A DNA stretch of 64,000 bases from NCBI GenBank assembly GCA_000507305.1, contig DF239659.1, positions 115,278-179,277 on the forward strand. Reading direction: 5' to 3'. This document shows, piece after piece, positions 45,238-58,606 of the stretch. The notes beneath the pieces are model-generated. The model searched no databases, was not told the DNA's origin, and saw only the letters and a program-made list of their open reading frames with translations. The position numbers were made by a program, and so were the translations under genes. Position 1 is the stretch's first letter. Each line of letters begins with the position of its first letter. Source of the stretch: Breviolum minutum Mf 1.05b.01. Taxonomy: Eukaryota > Sar > Dinophyceae > Suessiales > Symbiodiniaceae.

Positions 45238-46553
45238 GCTTCACTATGTTGGACTATGGTTCATGAACCCTCAATCTGTTTCACTTGCCAAGATGCCGCT
45301 GCATGCTGGGTCATGCTGTGTTTTGCCTTTTCTTGAGAGCCTGCAGGAAACGTTGAAAAATGGCCGTGGCAAGTTCCTGGGATTTGCTAAGAGCATCAGT
45401 GACTGCAAGACCAAGTATGCGTGCCCAACTCAGACAAGACAGCGGGAGACCGTTCAGGCATATGAGCCATGTAGCAATATCCAGCATGCTTGTGAACCAA
45501 CTGTTGTACGGTACCGTACGGTTGTCATGTTTTGGATTCTATGGGCTGTCATTTGTCTCAAACGATGGCCCCAGGAAGCCCTTGGAGTTCCAGAAGTTGC
45601 CAAGTGGCGATCTGCAGATTGTGTACCTAACACGGCACATGGCACACCAAGATGTTTGGTAGGACACGATTGAGATGCATCAAAGTTTTAGACTTTGCAG
45701 AATTCCGACAATGATACAGATGACACTAATGCTACTGTAACAACATTGATCATCAATAAGACATGTGCACTTAACATTTTGCTTTGTCATATTCCTATCA
45801 ACTTCCTACGGGTTTGCCACTTCTCCGTCTAGCCCATTTTCCATGCCGGTCAAGCCTTCACAATGCAGGTATGCTGGTCATTGTGATGGTGCCATCGCCA
45901 CCAAGGCTGACGGTTTCGTTCCATATTTCTTGTGTCCTGACGCATCTGCAGCGGAGCTCTTGACTCGCAACAAAGATAAGATACAGTCTGATCATATTTG
46001 GCCCGGATCTTCAAAGCAGTGAAACGATAAGAAGATAGAAGTGAGTTTGGTGAAGTGATTCAGTGGCTTCAACTTGTGGACAGGAGTTGAAATGCGCTGC
46101 CCTAGATGGGCCTTGGCCAGAAGGTGTCAGAAGACCCAGTTGTTTTCAGCAAGGGCCCTTCAGGGACGCAACGCGACAAGGATTAATGACACCTTGTAGC
46201 CTGATGCATTGCCAGTAAATCAGAGGCGATTCTGAGTGTATTGATACGTTGTTGATAGTTGATTCACTCAGTAGTTTTGAGAGCCACATTTTGAGTCTTT
46301 ATCATGACAGGATTTTCTTTACTGGCCCGGTGATGCTTGGTGTTTCCACAGCCCCAAATGATGTGTCTAAGAATTTCCGAGGTAGTGGACATGATCCTTA
46401 CCCTGCAGCCAAAGGTGCTCGCACTCAGAAACTGTGAGAGCTGTGTTGTTAAGTCATGCCAGATTATGCAATGGATTGCCTGACATGATATGAATCCAGG
46501 TAACTTTCAACATATCAAGACTTGATCTTTGGAGCTTTCTATGGGGCTGTGCT
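45238..46553. other. Expected 3' half of the fucosyltransferase, no exon identified
   Basis: The family would need several more exons here. A + frame at 45119-45673 (184 codons) is open but overlaps the known 45204 exon in a different frame and has no family motif. I could not find the D-x-x-H-L-R-R or D-Q-W signatures of the C-terminal half. Confidence 0.35.
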
Positions 46554-46558
46554 GCAGG

Positions 46559-46640
46559 TTCAGTCCATCTTGCTGAAGAATTACGACTATCTTTTAGCTC
46601 CAGACAATGACAAGTTGGATGCACTAGGCCCAAATGCAGG
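46559..46640 (+). CDS. Probable exon, unassigned
   Basis: After gctgcAG the frame reads V-Q-S-I-L-L-K-N-Y-D-Y-L-L-A-P-D-N-D-K-L, then D-A-L-G-P. The AG|G start and the composition are exon-like. It could be a late fucosyltransferase exon or the start of a new gene. I see no family match. Confidence 0.42.
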
Positions 46641-49600
46641 GCAGGGTAGTCAGTGACAGGGTAACTTCATCGCTTCTTTTATTGAACAAAGTCCAGCTTC
46701 ATTCTGCATTTGTGCTGTTCTCTATGCAGGCCTTCGTGAGTCCATGCTCTTTGCTCCGGACTGCCGGTCGGTCGAATGGTTGAGCATGGTTGAGTGTTAA
46801 GTGGCCAAGCAGATTTATAGATCATGTGGAAGCAGTGGATTATAGTCAATCCTACCGGATTATAGCGGTATGATCAAGAAGTGTATGACCACGCTTGTAA
46901 AAAGACCCCATTGATGAGATTCATCTTGCTTCATCAGTTTCAGTCAACGATCAATGCCTAGTTCAGCCAAACTGCACATTAGCAGAGTTTGAGACTCCCT
47001 GGTTCGTTCAAAACTCCATCTGGGCCCTACCGGAGTCGGACAAAGAAATGTGTCAGATTTGCTCTGACGCTTCAGAGGACCTCAGAGACACTGCAGAGAG
47101 GCACCGGTTTTGTACATTTGAAATTCTATTTCGAAGATTGTCATTTGTTGCTTGGAGGTGGAATCTTTGTAATACTGCGTCCGGTTTGTGCGAAGATGCT
47201 TTCAAGTTTGCAAGTGTTGGATTCAGGTTTATTCAGAATGCCTTCAAGGGTGGCAAGTACCTCTCAGCACACTGTCGTCGTACGGACCAGCTGAGAATGA
47301 CTCGTGCGAAAATGATCTGAAATGCTTTCCTATACTACAGCATTTCTGAGCATGTGTAGTTTTCACCACTTTTCTCCATGGTGAACCGTACCAGCGAATT
47401 TCATCCTAGGAAAAAAAACTCTAACTTTTCATACTTATTGTTCAACTTTAGAAACCTTAAAGTTCAACCATTCAGGTCTGTGGTGTTGCTTGAAATCATA
47501 CTGAGTTGTTTGTGTACGAAATACCGCCTTATCAACTCACTGCGACGCAGGACTTCTTGAGAGCCCGAGAAAAGACCACTCCTGATGTATCCAACATTGC
47601 GATGAGACTTGTCAGCATCAACACCGGAGCAAATAGAAGAGTAGGAAAGACATGGAAAAACGATGGAAAACCGATTAAAAACATAGTTATATGATAATAG
47701 TTACATAAACAATGTGCTGATACAGCGTGATGCTTCACTCATTTTCTCCGCACTGTACTGTACCAGTAGTACCATACTGGACCCAATGGATGATTTGGCT
47801 GAATTTAGCCTCGATACATTCACAATTTGATGGAAGGTTTGAGACTTGTACCATCACTGAGCCTGCGCTTCAGCAATTAGAAAGCCGACACCAACTCCAA
47901 GGAAGCTAAATGAGGTGCTGGCACAGCCACAATCTCAGTCACCTTTTGAAGCATCCCAGTTCCATTGCAACATCCGGGACGTGTTGATGATTGATGATGC
48001 ATCATTTTGTTTCAGATGCTTAGACAAGATTAGACGCATTACATCAAAATACCTTCCATTTGTTCGGGGATTCTCGTAACCGATTGGCAAGTCTGAAACT
48101 TTGTGACAGAAATCCTCAAGACTTGGACCAGACATTGGCCACAGCCGAGGGAAGGCATCGACCAGGCACCGGTGGGGAAAATCGAGGGGAAAGCATTTCG
48201 AGGACATTGGTTGAGTTTGTAACGGGAAGCTGGGTTCAAAATTCAAAACTGCAACCATTCGGTAGAAGCGATTGGCGATGCGTGTTTCTTGTTTCATTGT
48301 GATACTACCTTCACTTGATGGTTACTGAGGTGTTCATAGCAACAGATGCGCAAGAGGACTTGAGATCAGCGCTGGACAAACAGGCTCCGTTGAAAACGAT
48401 ACAATAGGAAAACAATGAAAAAGCAACACTTGTTTCAGATAGTCCCGTCATGGTACCATCATGACCATCATGTACATTCGATACCCCTGCCTGCCGGATG
48501 GATGTGGATCGTCATACATCTTGTTCCATCCTGTTACATCCTCTTACCGTAGACAAGCATAGACAAGTCTTCTTGCTTTCATTTGCCATTCTTAGATCTA
48601 TGTACTGTACCAGTAGAACATTTGAGATCTTTTGTGTTGATGGTAAACAGTCTTGGGTTTGGTGCGAATGTGTGATTCGAAGCGCAGCAATAAGAAGCTT
48701 TGCAGCATGCCAGCATACGCACAGTATTTTTTCATAATATACAGTTATACACATCATACTGTGTCTGAAGCCTCCAAGTTGATTTTCTAGAGCCTTCGTG
48801 AGCCTTTCTCATCAGCAGGTGAAAGCCACGGTGGTGTTCTATGCCTGGAGCTTATTGGCCTATTGTGAGTAAATCTTTGAGCATTGAGTGCAGGTCAAGG
48901 AGTCAAGCTGCGTCTGATAATGCAAATGTAGTGGGGCTTCAGGATTCTGCCCATGGTGCCATCAAGTTTGACCACAAAGGGAAGCAGGCTGACGGCGTTT
49001 CTAGATTTACCAAGAATTTTTCTCTTCTGGAAAGGCCTAGATATAAAGTGGAACTTGATCCCTCATGCTTTGCCAGTGTTGCTGCAGTTATAAATTATAA
49101 AGTGACCAAATGAATTTGCAGTAGTATACTAGTATTTGCAACAAGAATGAGTTCCGAAGAAAAGAAATGATCTTTTCCTCCAGACTCCACTCCCATTTCT
49201 GCTCACATTGTGGCATCTATTCCGCCGCTTCGGGTTCACCCTATGGCTCCAGCAAGCAGAAGCCGACAAGATGTGGATGCTTGGAAGCTTGGCAGTACCG
49301 TTGTAGGTGGTGGCACTGCCAAGGAGGTCGTCATTGATAAGTCTAACTTGCTTTGGTTTGTGACATTTTTGGCGTGTCAAATGAGCTGGGTCCAACATGT
49401 TCCAACTATGTGGTTGAATTTCAGCGGTTTCTCATAATTCATACATGTCTTATCATTTCTTCATAAACTTGCAGGCAGCATGACTTGGACCTTTGGACCT
49501 TTGCAACTGGAGAAATCCAGGAACGCATGTTGTCTCAATTTGGGACTGTGACCACTCCTCCAACTAAGGAGCAACCAACTGCCTGATTTGGTTACTCTGA

Positions 49601-51639
49601 TTGCAGTTTGGACATGTTCACAACTGGCACAAGTGAATACAAACTCTCACATGGGAAAACGGACCATGAGAGGATGTGATGTGAATGAGGGTCGGATTTC
49701 ACAACATGCAGAGGATGAGAGGACAAAGGAGACGTGTAAAGGAACTCTACTGTATCACATTGTATCACTTTATGATGTTGTGATAATGATACTATTGTGA
49801 TACTATACGAATGGAGACTCATGGAGACTCTTTATGTTTTGTTTTGTTGCATTTGCCAAGCCATTCTTTTGAATAGTAGCATAAGCATCAATCCTGCCAT
49901 ACAAGAGGATAGATTGCAAAAACCATTTGTAATTTTTTTTGGCGCTGCGGGAAGTGTGAACTGAATGTAAACTGAGACTGTGGGTGTCACTCATATGTTT
50001 GAGCTTCATCAAATACCGAGGCGCCGTTTTCATTGTTCCAAATCAGCGCTCCAAGCTTAGCCTGTTCGCAGCCATTGGAATTACATGATCATTCCCTTAG
50101 GTCGTACAACAAATACACATAAACAGTCACGATATACAATAGGATTCCTATACATATCTTGTGTATGTACAATTGTACTACAATGACGGGCAGATGAACA
50201 GAAGAACTATTTTTGGAACACCGTGGCTGCCATGAGGCCCGCTATGGCGACAGAGCGGATCCAGCGTGCTACAAATTGTCAGCATAGCTGGCAGCTCTGA
50301 ACCCATCCACCTCCAACATCACACACCGCTCCAACCGCCAGGAGCTAATTACATACAAAACCACTTTGAAATTACTTGTAAAACAGCCATGAACAACCAC
50401 AACTCACGATCAATTCAACTGAACTACTATGAGATCAGGAAGAATGAACTAAAACCATCACCTGATGGACTTAAGGTCACAACAAGTTCGGCTTTGGCGG
50501 TACAGGATTCAGAAATTTTAGAAGATTAACTTCAGATTCAGCACTAGAGTAGGAAAACTCAAAACAACGAACACAACATGAACAACAGTTGGCCAACAAA
50601 GAGCAACACATCTACAATCACAATACACATCTCATTTCCTCACCTTCAACTTCAATCAGGACTGCTGTGATGACCGTGTTGCTGCGATTGTGAAGGTTAG
50701 ATTCTTTGTCCATTGCCGGACATTTGTTTGCTAAAGACATGGAGAACAATGGTTTGAAATTGTATGTGCTGCAAATGGCAAAGACCACTCTGTTCCCAAG
50801 ACTTTGCTTGGCACCAGCAGGACAAGAAGCGAAGCTCCAAGTGTTCTGCTATTGGTGCACAAAGAACAAAGACTTACAACTTAAAATCAAAACATATCAC
50901 AATGCATACAGGTGTGCAGTATTTCATTCATCATTTGACGCACCAGATCTTATTCCAATCCACTCCAAACCGACAACATAGATGATAGAACTGATTCCAT
51001 AAAATGTGCTTGAGTACTAGAAATTGATAATCAGTGCAAAACACAACACTTGGAGCGGCTGGCGCTACACTGTCCGGGACCAATGACGAGCTTGTCCGTG
51101 GAGGCGCCCTGATCTGGACCCTTTATTGTTTGGGTGAGATTGCAGCTTTGTCGACAGGTGGGACAAAATGGAAGCCCTACCAGAATCTGACAAACACTGA
51201 CACATTGCAGGCAACGATGATCCCACCGCTGCCCACCCCTGGAATTTGGCAGGCCAGCTTGTGTGCCATGAGATTTCTTCTTGAACGCACACATTTAACC
51301 AAGAAACATGAAAACCTTGTCTGAAGATGTCTGAAGTGCCTATTCTGCTCGGGACTTCATGCCTTTGACTTTGACCTTCCAGTCGTGTTGTATCACTTGG
51401 CATCATGGCAGTTGCATGAGGCCAAGCGATCTGCGAGGGTTGACGTGCCCTTCCCAGAACTGCCATCTGATGCTGACACGGTGCGGCGGGGGGACAGGGC
51501 CAAAGGGGGGTTGTCGCAGGATGGTTCACCTACACACGCCATCATAGACATATTATGAGATATGATATACGTATAAATGATATACGTCTAAAGTATATGC
51601 ATAGACATTGTTTGAATTTCCATTTCAGTAGAATGCAAG
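46641..51639. other. Unassigned region with scattered coding-looking blocks
   Basis: Candidates only: about 47551-47640 (D-F-L-R-A-R-E-K-T-T-P-D-V-S-N-I-A-M-R-L, after gacgcAG), about 48344-48390 (D-A-Q-E-D-L-R-S-A-L-D-K-Q), about 49215-49345 (D-V-D-A-W-K-L-G-S-T-V-V-G-G-G-T-A-K-E-V) and about 51040-51120 (S-G-T-N-D-E-L-V-R-G-G). None links to a family. All are on the + strand. The rest is AT-rich intron-like DNA. Confidence 0.35.
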
Positions 51640-51690
51640 GACTTCAAGGAGAATCTATGTGAAGCTGTCAAACTGCAACGCCTCCGAGAA
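51640..51690 (+). CDS. Probable micro-exon, unassigned
   Basis: Seventeen codons after tgcaAG and before a GT donor: D-F-K-E-N-L-C-E-A-V-K-L-Q-R-L-R-E. The size, AG|G start and amphipathic helix fit the exon style of this window. Function unknown. Confidence 0.45.
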
Positions 51691-54549
51691 GTGTCACCTC
51701 CCACACTCGACCATTTCGGGGCGTGTACCCTGAATATCAAGCCTCTTTAGATCTCTCTTGCCTGATTTCATTGTCATCGAGCGCTCCAGCTGCTCTATCT
51801 TCTGCAGGAGTTGCCATCATGGCGTACTGGACTCCACAGCGTCACCGACTTATCGCGAGTATACGATGGATATCGATGAATAGATCAGGCTTTTATTTGC
51901 TTGGCAATGGTCACTCGCATGTCGTCATACAAGAGGGATTCATAGCAGAATTAGTTACACAAGGAGGTCATCTCGCCCTCGGATTGATCGAATTTTTGAG
52001 GACTGGAGGCTCCGGCTGGGGCAGACGGATTTTCAGATTCACAAGGTCCTTGTGGGAAGAATGGGAAACTGCAGAGTTTGGCGTATGAGAAGATGTGTAT
52101 GTAAGATATTGAGTTCGTAAAGTATTTGCAAGATTTAATAACTCATGTTCGGGATTTTTCGGGCCTGTGGGCTTCCAGGTTCACAGGTTCATAGCAGTTC
52201 CTGTCACCACTTTCCAGGTGCTCACAGGCCATGGGCCAAGGGCCTCAGCCTTTCTTTGCAGTGCCGGGGGTCCTGGGATACTTCAAGGCACTGTAGAAAC
52301 TATTGAACTATATTGAACTATTGATCAATAAGTATTCATGATAGGCAGTCGCCGTTACAATGGACAATAGTGGGCGGTGGCAAATCATTTTTGAGATATT
52401 TATTGTCAAGCCCCTGAAGCTCAGGCGTTCACAACTGGGCAACAGCTTGCGGGACAGGACAGACTACCACAATATGAACATATGGGGGCTGCTTCAGGGA
52501 GGTATCTCCAGAAGGTTGGTCAGACTTGGATCCATGCATGCAAGAATTTGATACAGTATGACACATTATGATACAACGACACATTCTTATAATGATCATT
52601 AGGTGATACGATATGATGTGATTTGGCAATCCTGACTATCTGATATTCATAATTTGTGCATTTCCAAACCCAGCCGCATGCGCCACTTCAGACATGCAGG
52701 CATTTTGTGTCAACGAAGACTGCGATTCACAAGGCGTCGGGTCTCAGTCAGCATGTCCGCTGTGCATGTGATTTTTGAAGAGGAAGTGAGATCAAGTGCT
52801 GACATGCCAGTAATCAGTAATCTTGGTGGTCGCTGTCAACGACTGCCCGTGTCTTTGTAGAAATCACATATACAAATGTAGATACTACATGATACTACAA
52901 ACATTTACGAATTATCATAGCCTACAAATCTTTGATGGTGGATAGTAGTTCGCTTTGCTGCAATGTGTACAGATTATCTGACCTGTTGGCCAGGCCTGAA
53001 CCGAGTGAACGAGACAGATTTGTCACATATTCTACCAGAACAGGCAGGCTTCAGTTGCAGTGACTTTGTTTTAAGATGCTTTAAGCACCCATCCAAATAT
53101 GCAAGTAGACAATGCGGATACTTCCATGTTTGTGAATGAAGGTATTTGGGTTTCAGCTGGTACAGAGATGAACCAATCACGTTTTTGCATGTTTTTCCTT
53201 ACATTTTCAATCTCTGTCCATCCTCTTGAGTGAGATGCCAAGAGGTTTGGCCCTTTTTCAGCCAAGCCCTGGATTTTATCTACTCAGAGGCTCGGTGTTG
53301 GTGTGGCTGCTGTGGTGAAAAGTGCTTAAAAGACACACAAAGCAATTTCTGACATCCAACCACATCAATCAAGTGTGCATTAAGTACACTACTGTACAAC
53401 AACCGTCTTTGCCAAAGTTCACCAGGACCTGGTCCTCAATGAAGAAAATGCAGTGCCTTTGTTGCGATGCGTGCGAATCCCAGCAGTGATGGTACTTCTC
53501 CTTGTGTTTTGAATATTCTTGACACTGTACGCAAACATACTTCAAGGACTGTGAACAGTTCCTGAGGCAGATGCATTGCAGATCAGATCTCTTTTCCTTC
53601 GATGCACCTTGGCTTGCTGGGATTGTACTTGGCATTCACGATGGCATCGCTGGCATTTACTCGGACCAGTGCATGTGACATTGAATACTCAAGCCTCCGT
53701 CTGATATTGGACCATATTTGACCCCTGAACATCCCTGACCGAAATGTGGAACAGCCATTCAAGCGTGACATGTGGACAAGAAACGACAGCCACTTTTCCA
53801 TCCGCAATTTGCCTGTGTTAACTGTATCTATATGCCATTTGTATCCATTTGTATGCACACAATCTCCCTATACTTATAGAGAGATTGATATATGACATAG
53901 AGATCATTTGGTAATGATATACCTTTCTGTATCTACGTTTATCTCTGACTGTGGCTTCGCTGAGGTGTTGAGGGCATCAACGAGATCCTCACAGTTCCAA
54001 CGGCCCCCAGGAAACAGCAGCCAATGTATGTTAGGGTTTGCGTGGAAACAGACAAACACGAAGATTAGACAATTGCTATGGACCATGGCTCATTGCAGGT
54101 GAGAAGACAATCAGTTTCTGATTGGAGTTAACAAAAGTCGATTTGGGGCGCACAGTAAAAGCCCATGTTAATACGAGCTGTAGTAGGTAGGTAGGTAGGT
54201 ATGAAAGCTTCAATGCTTCATACTACTCTTTGGTGGCATGCTGCCACTTGCACCATTGACAGCGATATCCTTGACCTTCAATACGATCAAACATTACCAC
54301 TCACTTATCGACCGGTGATCCAAGTCATTCCAAGTCAATCCAGGTGTCCCTCATGTTTCACAACCTTTCATGCAGGATTCTCTCTGACAGTGTTTCCTTG
54401 CTTGGCGGGCCGCTAGCAGACCAGTACACCCCTCGGCTTTGCATCTTTTTGCACTTCAGTCAGGTATCCAGAGCCGTTGTGTATTCCATCGCTGCCTTGA
54501 GCAATTTGTTGTCGTGAAATGTCCTGAGTTCTGAGGATCATCAAAGCAG
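51691..54549. other. No supported gene
   Basis: Several 60-120-codon frames occur on both strands (for example 51723-52088) without motifs or splice links. A GTAG microsatellite lies at 54184-54200. AT-rich stretches dominate 52550-52640 and 53870-53930. Confidence 0.4.
54184..54200. repeat. (GTAG)n microsatellite
   Basis: Four tandem gtag units in the series tagtaggtaggtaggtaggt. Simple repeat, no function evident. Confidence 0.85.
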
Positions 54550-54613
54550 CATCCGATGTGATCTCTGAACATTTTGATCAGTACGAGGTGGAGGACCTTC
54601 GGTTCACAGCTCA
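54550..54613 (+). CDS. Probable exon, unassigned
   Basis: After caaagcAG the frame reads S-D-V-I-S-E-H-F-D-Q-Y-E-V-E-D-L-R-F-T-A, then Q just before GT (gttgcc). It stays open beyond that (V-A-K-T-I-P-G-V-E-S-E-S-N), so the end is uncertain. The sequence is strongly protein-like and acidic. No family recognised. Confidence 0.45.
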
Positions 54614-57294
54614 GGTTGCCAAGACAATTCCGGGAGTGGAATCGGAGTCCAACAGAGAGGACAGTCAAGAGTCAAGATACTGTAAGATATTGTAAGATAC
54701 TTTATAATACCTGAATCTTCAATACTAAGTACTGAACGCGATGATGCATCATGAATAGCTTCAGTCTTGGTGGTACTGATTGCGATGAATATGATGGTTT
54801 TTGCAGATTGTCCCTCCTTGGCATTCTTTATTTGATGCACATGTTACTTTATGGGATGAAATCAGGGATCACTACATGGACCGTTCCCACCTGTCGCAGT
54901 GATGTATTTGTGCGTCAGTTTTGGACACTCCAAGGCGCTTGCCACCCAGTACATTGGCACAGATTTTGCGCAGAGACGACATTTCTATAGTCCACGAGAA
55001 TGAGGCTGGGCTTTGGTATCCTGTAGTCGGAATCAAACGATTTGTGGTGTCGGTCTTGGTGATTGAATGATGACGGTACACCATTTCTGCAGAGCGTCAC
55101 AACCTAGAAGAACCTAGATACGAGGTTTACAAAAGCATTTAGACTATGATATCTATGATATCAGAATATCATAATAGATATATCTGATATCTATGATAAT
55201 ATACCAGTGGCTCGATCCCAAGTCCCACGGATTGGGGCTGCCACGATTGGGTTGTCAGATCTTTGACTTCGTGGTGGAAATGGCCAGTAGCCTCATCTCG
55301 AGTGGCAGAGGTGACGAGGCGCATTGCACACTTTGCAGTATCCAGTGGTTGGTATCATACTGTTTTCTGAAGTGCTTTTGATTCAGTGGAGAGACCACTG
55401 TATTCGGATGTATTCACATGTATTCAACATCTCGGTACATGGAGACTTTGAGTAAATATCACAACTAGCTAGCAACTTTTGGTCCTACTGCTCACTTTCA
55501 CTCATGTTTCTCTTTCCTCTGAAGAACATGTGCTAGTTTGCAGCCTGGTGTAGGCACTGTAGGTAGAAACTAACTTCATCTTTGAACCTAATAACTACTA
55601 ACTTCATAACTCACAACGACAATCTCAAGGCTCAGCAGCTTTGGCAGTGAAGACCTCAGAGGTCACTCACCATCTGTGTGCCACTGTGATGGATCCGTGC
55701 AGATGCGGGTCCATGCGAAATATTTGCAAACAGACAAAAACACGAGTGTGTCAGCCAAGGGCAATTCGGTTTGGAGCCCTTTCCAACAACTACATGGCTC
55801 GTTCCTTAGCCATAGCAGCCTTTCAGAATAGTCTAAAGAACTATAAAGAACTTATGAATAGATATGAGATTCATTGAGATTCCAACAAGCAGGATTCTAT
55901 CATCAACTGCAACTCCAAGGTGAGGGCAGCACAAGTGGATATGATTCCAAGGATGACCTTGATCTGGTCCAAGGCGAGAGTTTGACAGCTCTATTCCACC
56001 ATCCACAAATCACTGCTTTGGTTCCAATAGTCTAAGGGGCACTTGTATGATGCTGAGCAAAGTTCATGAGTTTAATCTTTATTTATTATTGCCCTCTTGG
56101 CCAACCATGAGACTCGCACCTGACGTAAGGGTGAAGTATGTTGCTACAGCGTCAAACCTCTGTTGACTTGTTTTCAAAGAAATGCATCCAGAAAAATCAT
56201 GTTCAGGGTGTCTTGGATCCATCCATACTCTTTCAGACGCTCCGTCGGCAGGTTCTTAATCGGAATGGCAATCATGCATTGCAGGCGCAAATGGTCAACA
56301 AAACAGTCTGAAACGGCAGAGTTGCTTCCAACCATTTGTTTGGGTAGGGTGTAGAACTTAGTGGGCGGAGACAAATCAGGAAAGAGAAACATTTGCACCG
56401 GACTTCGGGCCTTCTGATGCCATATGCGGAGGCTTTGATGTCAGAGCAATGCGTCTCAGAAGGGTGGCCGGTTCCTGCGCCACCAAATCCCCGCAAGCCC
56501 TTTAAGGCACCTGGGAGGGTTCTAGTGTCCGAGTAAAGCAGCTATTCCTCTGCATGTGCTGCATCATATGTCATGTTCAAAAGGTGTGATGCCAGAAGAC
56601 TCGACAAGATTTACAACTCGTGAACTGTTTCTTTCCTGGCGTTCGCCACGGCAGGACATGGTTTGCCGGCGCCTCAAGCCTGGCTTCCACCGGAGTCTGA
56701 GTGATGTATGTTATGTCATATCTGATGTATCATATCATGTAATGTTATACACGCTTGTATGATCAGGTATGTATTTCTTTGGTTCCACTCATATTCTATC
56801 ATATGATACTGCTTTTTTTGCGCCCACTTACAGTGACAGCTAGAGGAGATTGCTGGAAACATTTCGGGAACAGGTCGACATCCGAAGACAAATTGTGTGA
56901 GAGGTATTGCCACTGTCAAGTTTGGTAGCTTTTGAAAGGATGGAACAGACTGCCACCAAGGTCATCATCTCACATGTCAATTTGCATCTCGAACCGAAGT
57001 GAATCTAGGTGATGCTTTGGATCCTTTTGGGGTCAAGCAACTGAGGTGCGGTCATGTATTCGGTAGATACCGATGCGCGGAATGACCAAGATGTGGAGCG
57101 GAATATCACCGCTGCTTGGCTGTAGACCCTGTGATATCTTATTCAGACAGGTCTATTGGACCGAATGCATTTACTTCTGCTCCAGCAGTTCTAGTGTACC
57201 TTCACCTGCTTAACCGATGAGATACTGACATAAGACCGATATATGATGATGCAGATGATACTGTATCGAAATAGATGTGCACAAGGAAGAGTGA
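54614..57294. other. Unassigned region
   Basis: About 54960-55070 has an open + stretch (R-R-D-D-I-S-I-V-H-E-N-E-A-G-L-W-Y-P-V-V) that may be an exon. At about 55147-55197 AT-rich DNA carries the word gatatctatgata twice as a direct repeat. I see nothing assignable elsewhere. Confidence 0.35.
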
Positions 57295-57470
57295 CTTCTA
57301 TGACGTGCATACGCATCAGTATTGCGGACTTGGGGTCTCATTCTGTGCCAAGGCTGCCACCTTGGTGGCTGAGGAGATTGAATTCTTGGGTGGCAAGGCT
57401 ATTCTCGAGAACATTTTTGCCAGGCCCGGAACTTTGGCTTCATTTGAAATTCATGTGTCTCAGACATTTT
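57295..57470 (+). CDS. Probable exon(s), unassigned
   Basis: The + frame gives Y-D-V-H-T-H-Q-Y-C-G-L-G-V-S-F-C-A-K-A-A, then T-L-V-A-E-E-I-E-F-L-G-G-K-A-I-L-E-N-I, a convincing alpha-helical protein segment. A second + frame over the same bases (57243-57728) is Arg/Trp/Leu-rich and less protein-like. GC after G-G-K (about 57400) could be an internal donor. No family recognised. Confidence 0.42.
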
Positions 57471-58101
57471 TGTTTGATGGTTGTTGTTTTTTTGGTATTT
57501 GATATTGAATATAAGTTGATGACACGGGGATTTCTCAGGTTGCTGCTTATTGTCATGAATAACATGAAGACAATTTTTTTGAGTGGCAAGTTTCTTCAGT
57601 TCTATGCACCGTTTCTTTTGTTCTCATGCGTAACCAGCTCTCAAGCACATACAGAATCAATCAGAATCATAACTATGGGTTCCATGAAGTTCTTATTTGT
57701 AATGCAAACATTTGACTGTTTTTTCTGATTATTCACCGAGTCAAGTCAACTGGAGCTAGGCCCCCATCCGTGCGTGACAGCCCGGATAGCGGAATCATCA
57801 TGGAGCAGGCACAAGACGGGCCAGAGCTAGCGAAAGGGTTTGACTATGTTTGACTTATACTATCTTATCTTGTTTCCTCATGAGGTTTCAATGTTTCCAA
57901 GCATAAACATTGCCGCCAGTCTGCAATACCATGATTTTGGAGACATGTGAATCTCCACTGCATGCATATGGTTCAGGTTGCTTGCGACCTTTTGACATGA
58001 CCACTTAAAGATTCTGTTTCACATTGTTTCACAACAGCAGGGAGCCAGACACAGGCGCCTAGTATACTCCCACGTCACCATTTGCCTGGCATTTGCTGTA
58101 G
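57471..58101. other. No supported gene
   Basis: Intron-like, T-rich sequence. I see no exon signature. Confidence 0.4.
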
Positions 58102-58180
58102 GTGGATGTAGCCTTCGTTTTGGCCCCGTGGACTCCATCAGAGAAGCGCATTGCGCGGCTCATCAATTTCGTAGATCAAG
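58102..58180 (+). CDS. Probable exon, unassigned
   Basis: After gctgtAG the frame reads V-D-V-A-F-V-L-A-P-W-T-P-S-E-K-R-I-A-R-L, then I-N-F-V-D-Q plus one base, directly followed by GC (gcattc). The AG|G start, GC donor and clean codon content match the exons of the identified genes. I do not recognise the protein. Confidence 0.5.
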
Positions 58181-58564
58181 GCATTCGGCTCCGCTACTAA
58201 GTTCGCCCAACGGGCTGTCGAAGTGTGCTACTATGGTTTTTCACTTCCTGTTATGGTTTCAAATTGTTTTCACATTGCTGTCGCGATTGATTTTGCGATT
58301 GTGATGGCACTTTGGAGCTCCATGGTGGAGACGACATGGTACAGGCGGAGGTGCAGTGCTGCTGTCCTTCATTGGTGGCCTAAGCAAAGGGGCAGCTTAG
58401 TTGCACTTATTGAATTATTGGTCATTGTTCTAGGAACATAGTGGAACTGACTGAGATCTCACTGGGAACACTGCAGCACTCTGAAACACAACGCCATGAC
58501 AAAAACAGCAACACATGAGATGGGCGACTCTTGGAATTGGAGATCCCAGATTTCCTGGATTGAG

Positions 58565-58606
58565 GTTTGGCGGGACTTGGAGTACGAGCCCTTGATTACC
58601 GGCAAG
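58565..58606 (+). CDS. Probable micro-exon, unassigned
   Basis: Exactly 14 codons between an attgAG acceptor and a GC (gcgttg) donor: V-W-R-D-L-E-Y-E-P-L-I-T-G-K. It may belong to the same gene as 58102-58180, about 385 bp upstream, but the phases (1 versus 0) need another exon between. Family unknown. Confidence 0.48.

Noticed and set aside
45119..45673. 184-codon + frame as a gene
   Set aside because: It overlaps the fucosyltransferase exon at about 45204-45237 in a different frame and shows no motif or splice-like borders.
55141..55200. AT-rich gatatctatgata repeats as a possible inverted-repeat element
   Set aside because: Low-complexity AT DNA. Copies are short and mostly direct, no terminal repeats or target duplications are evident.
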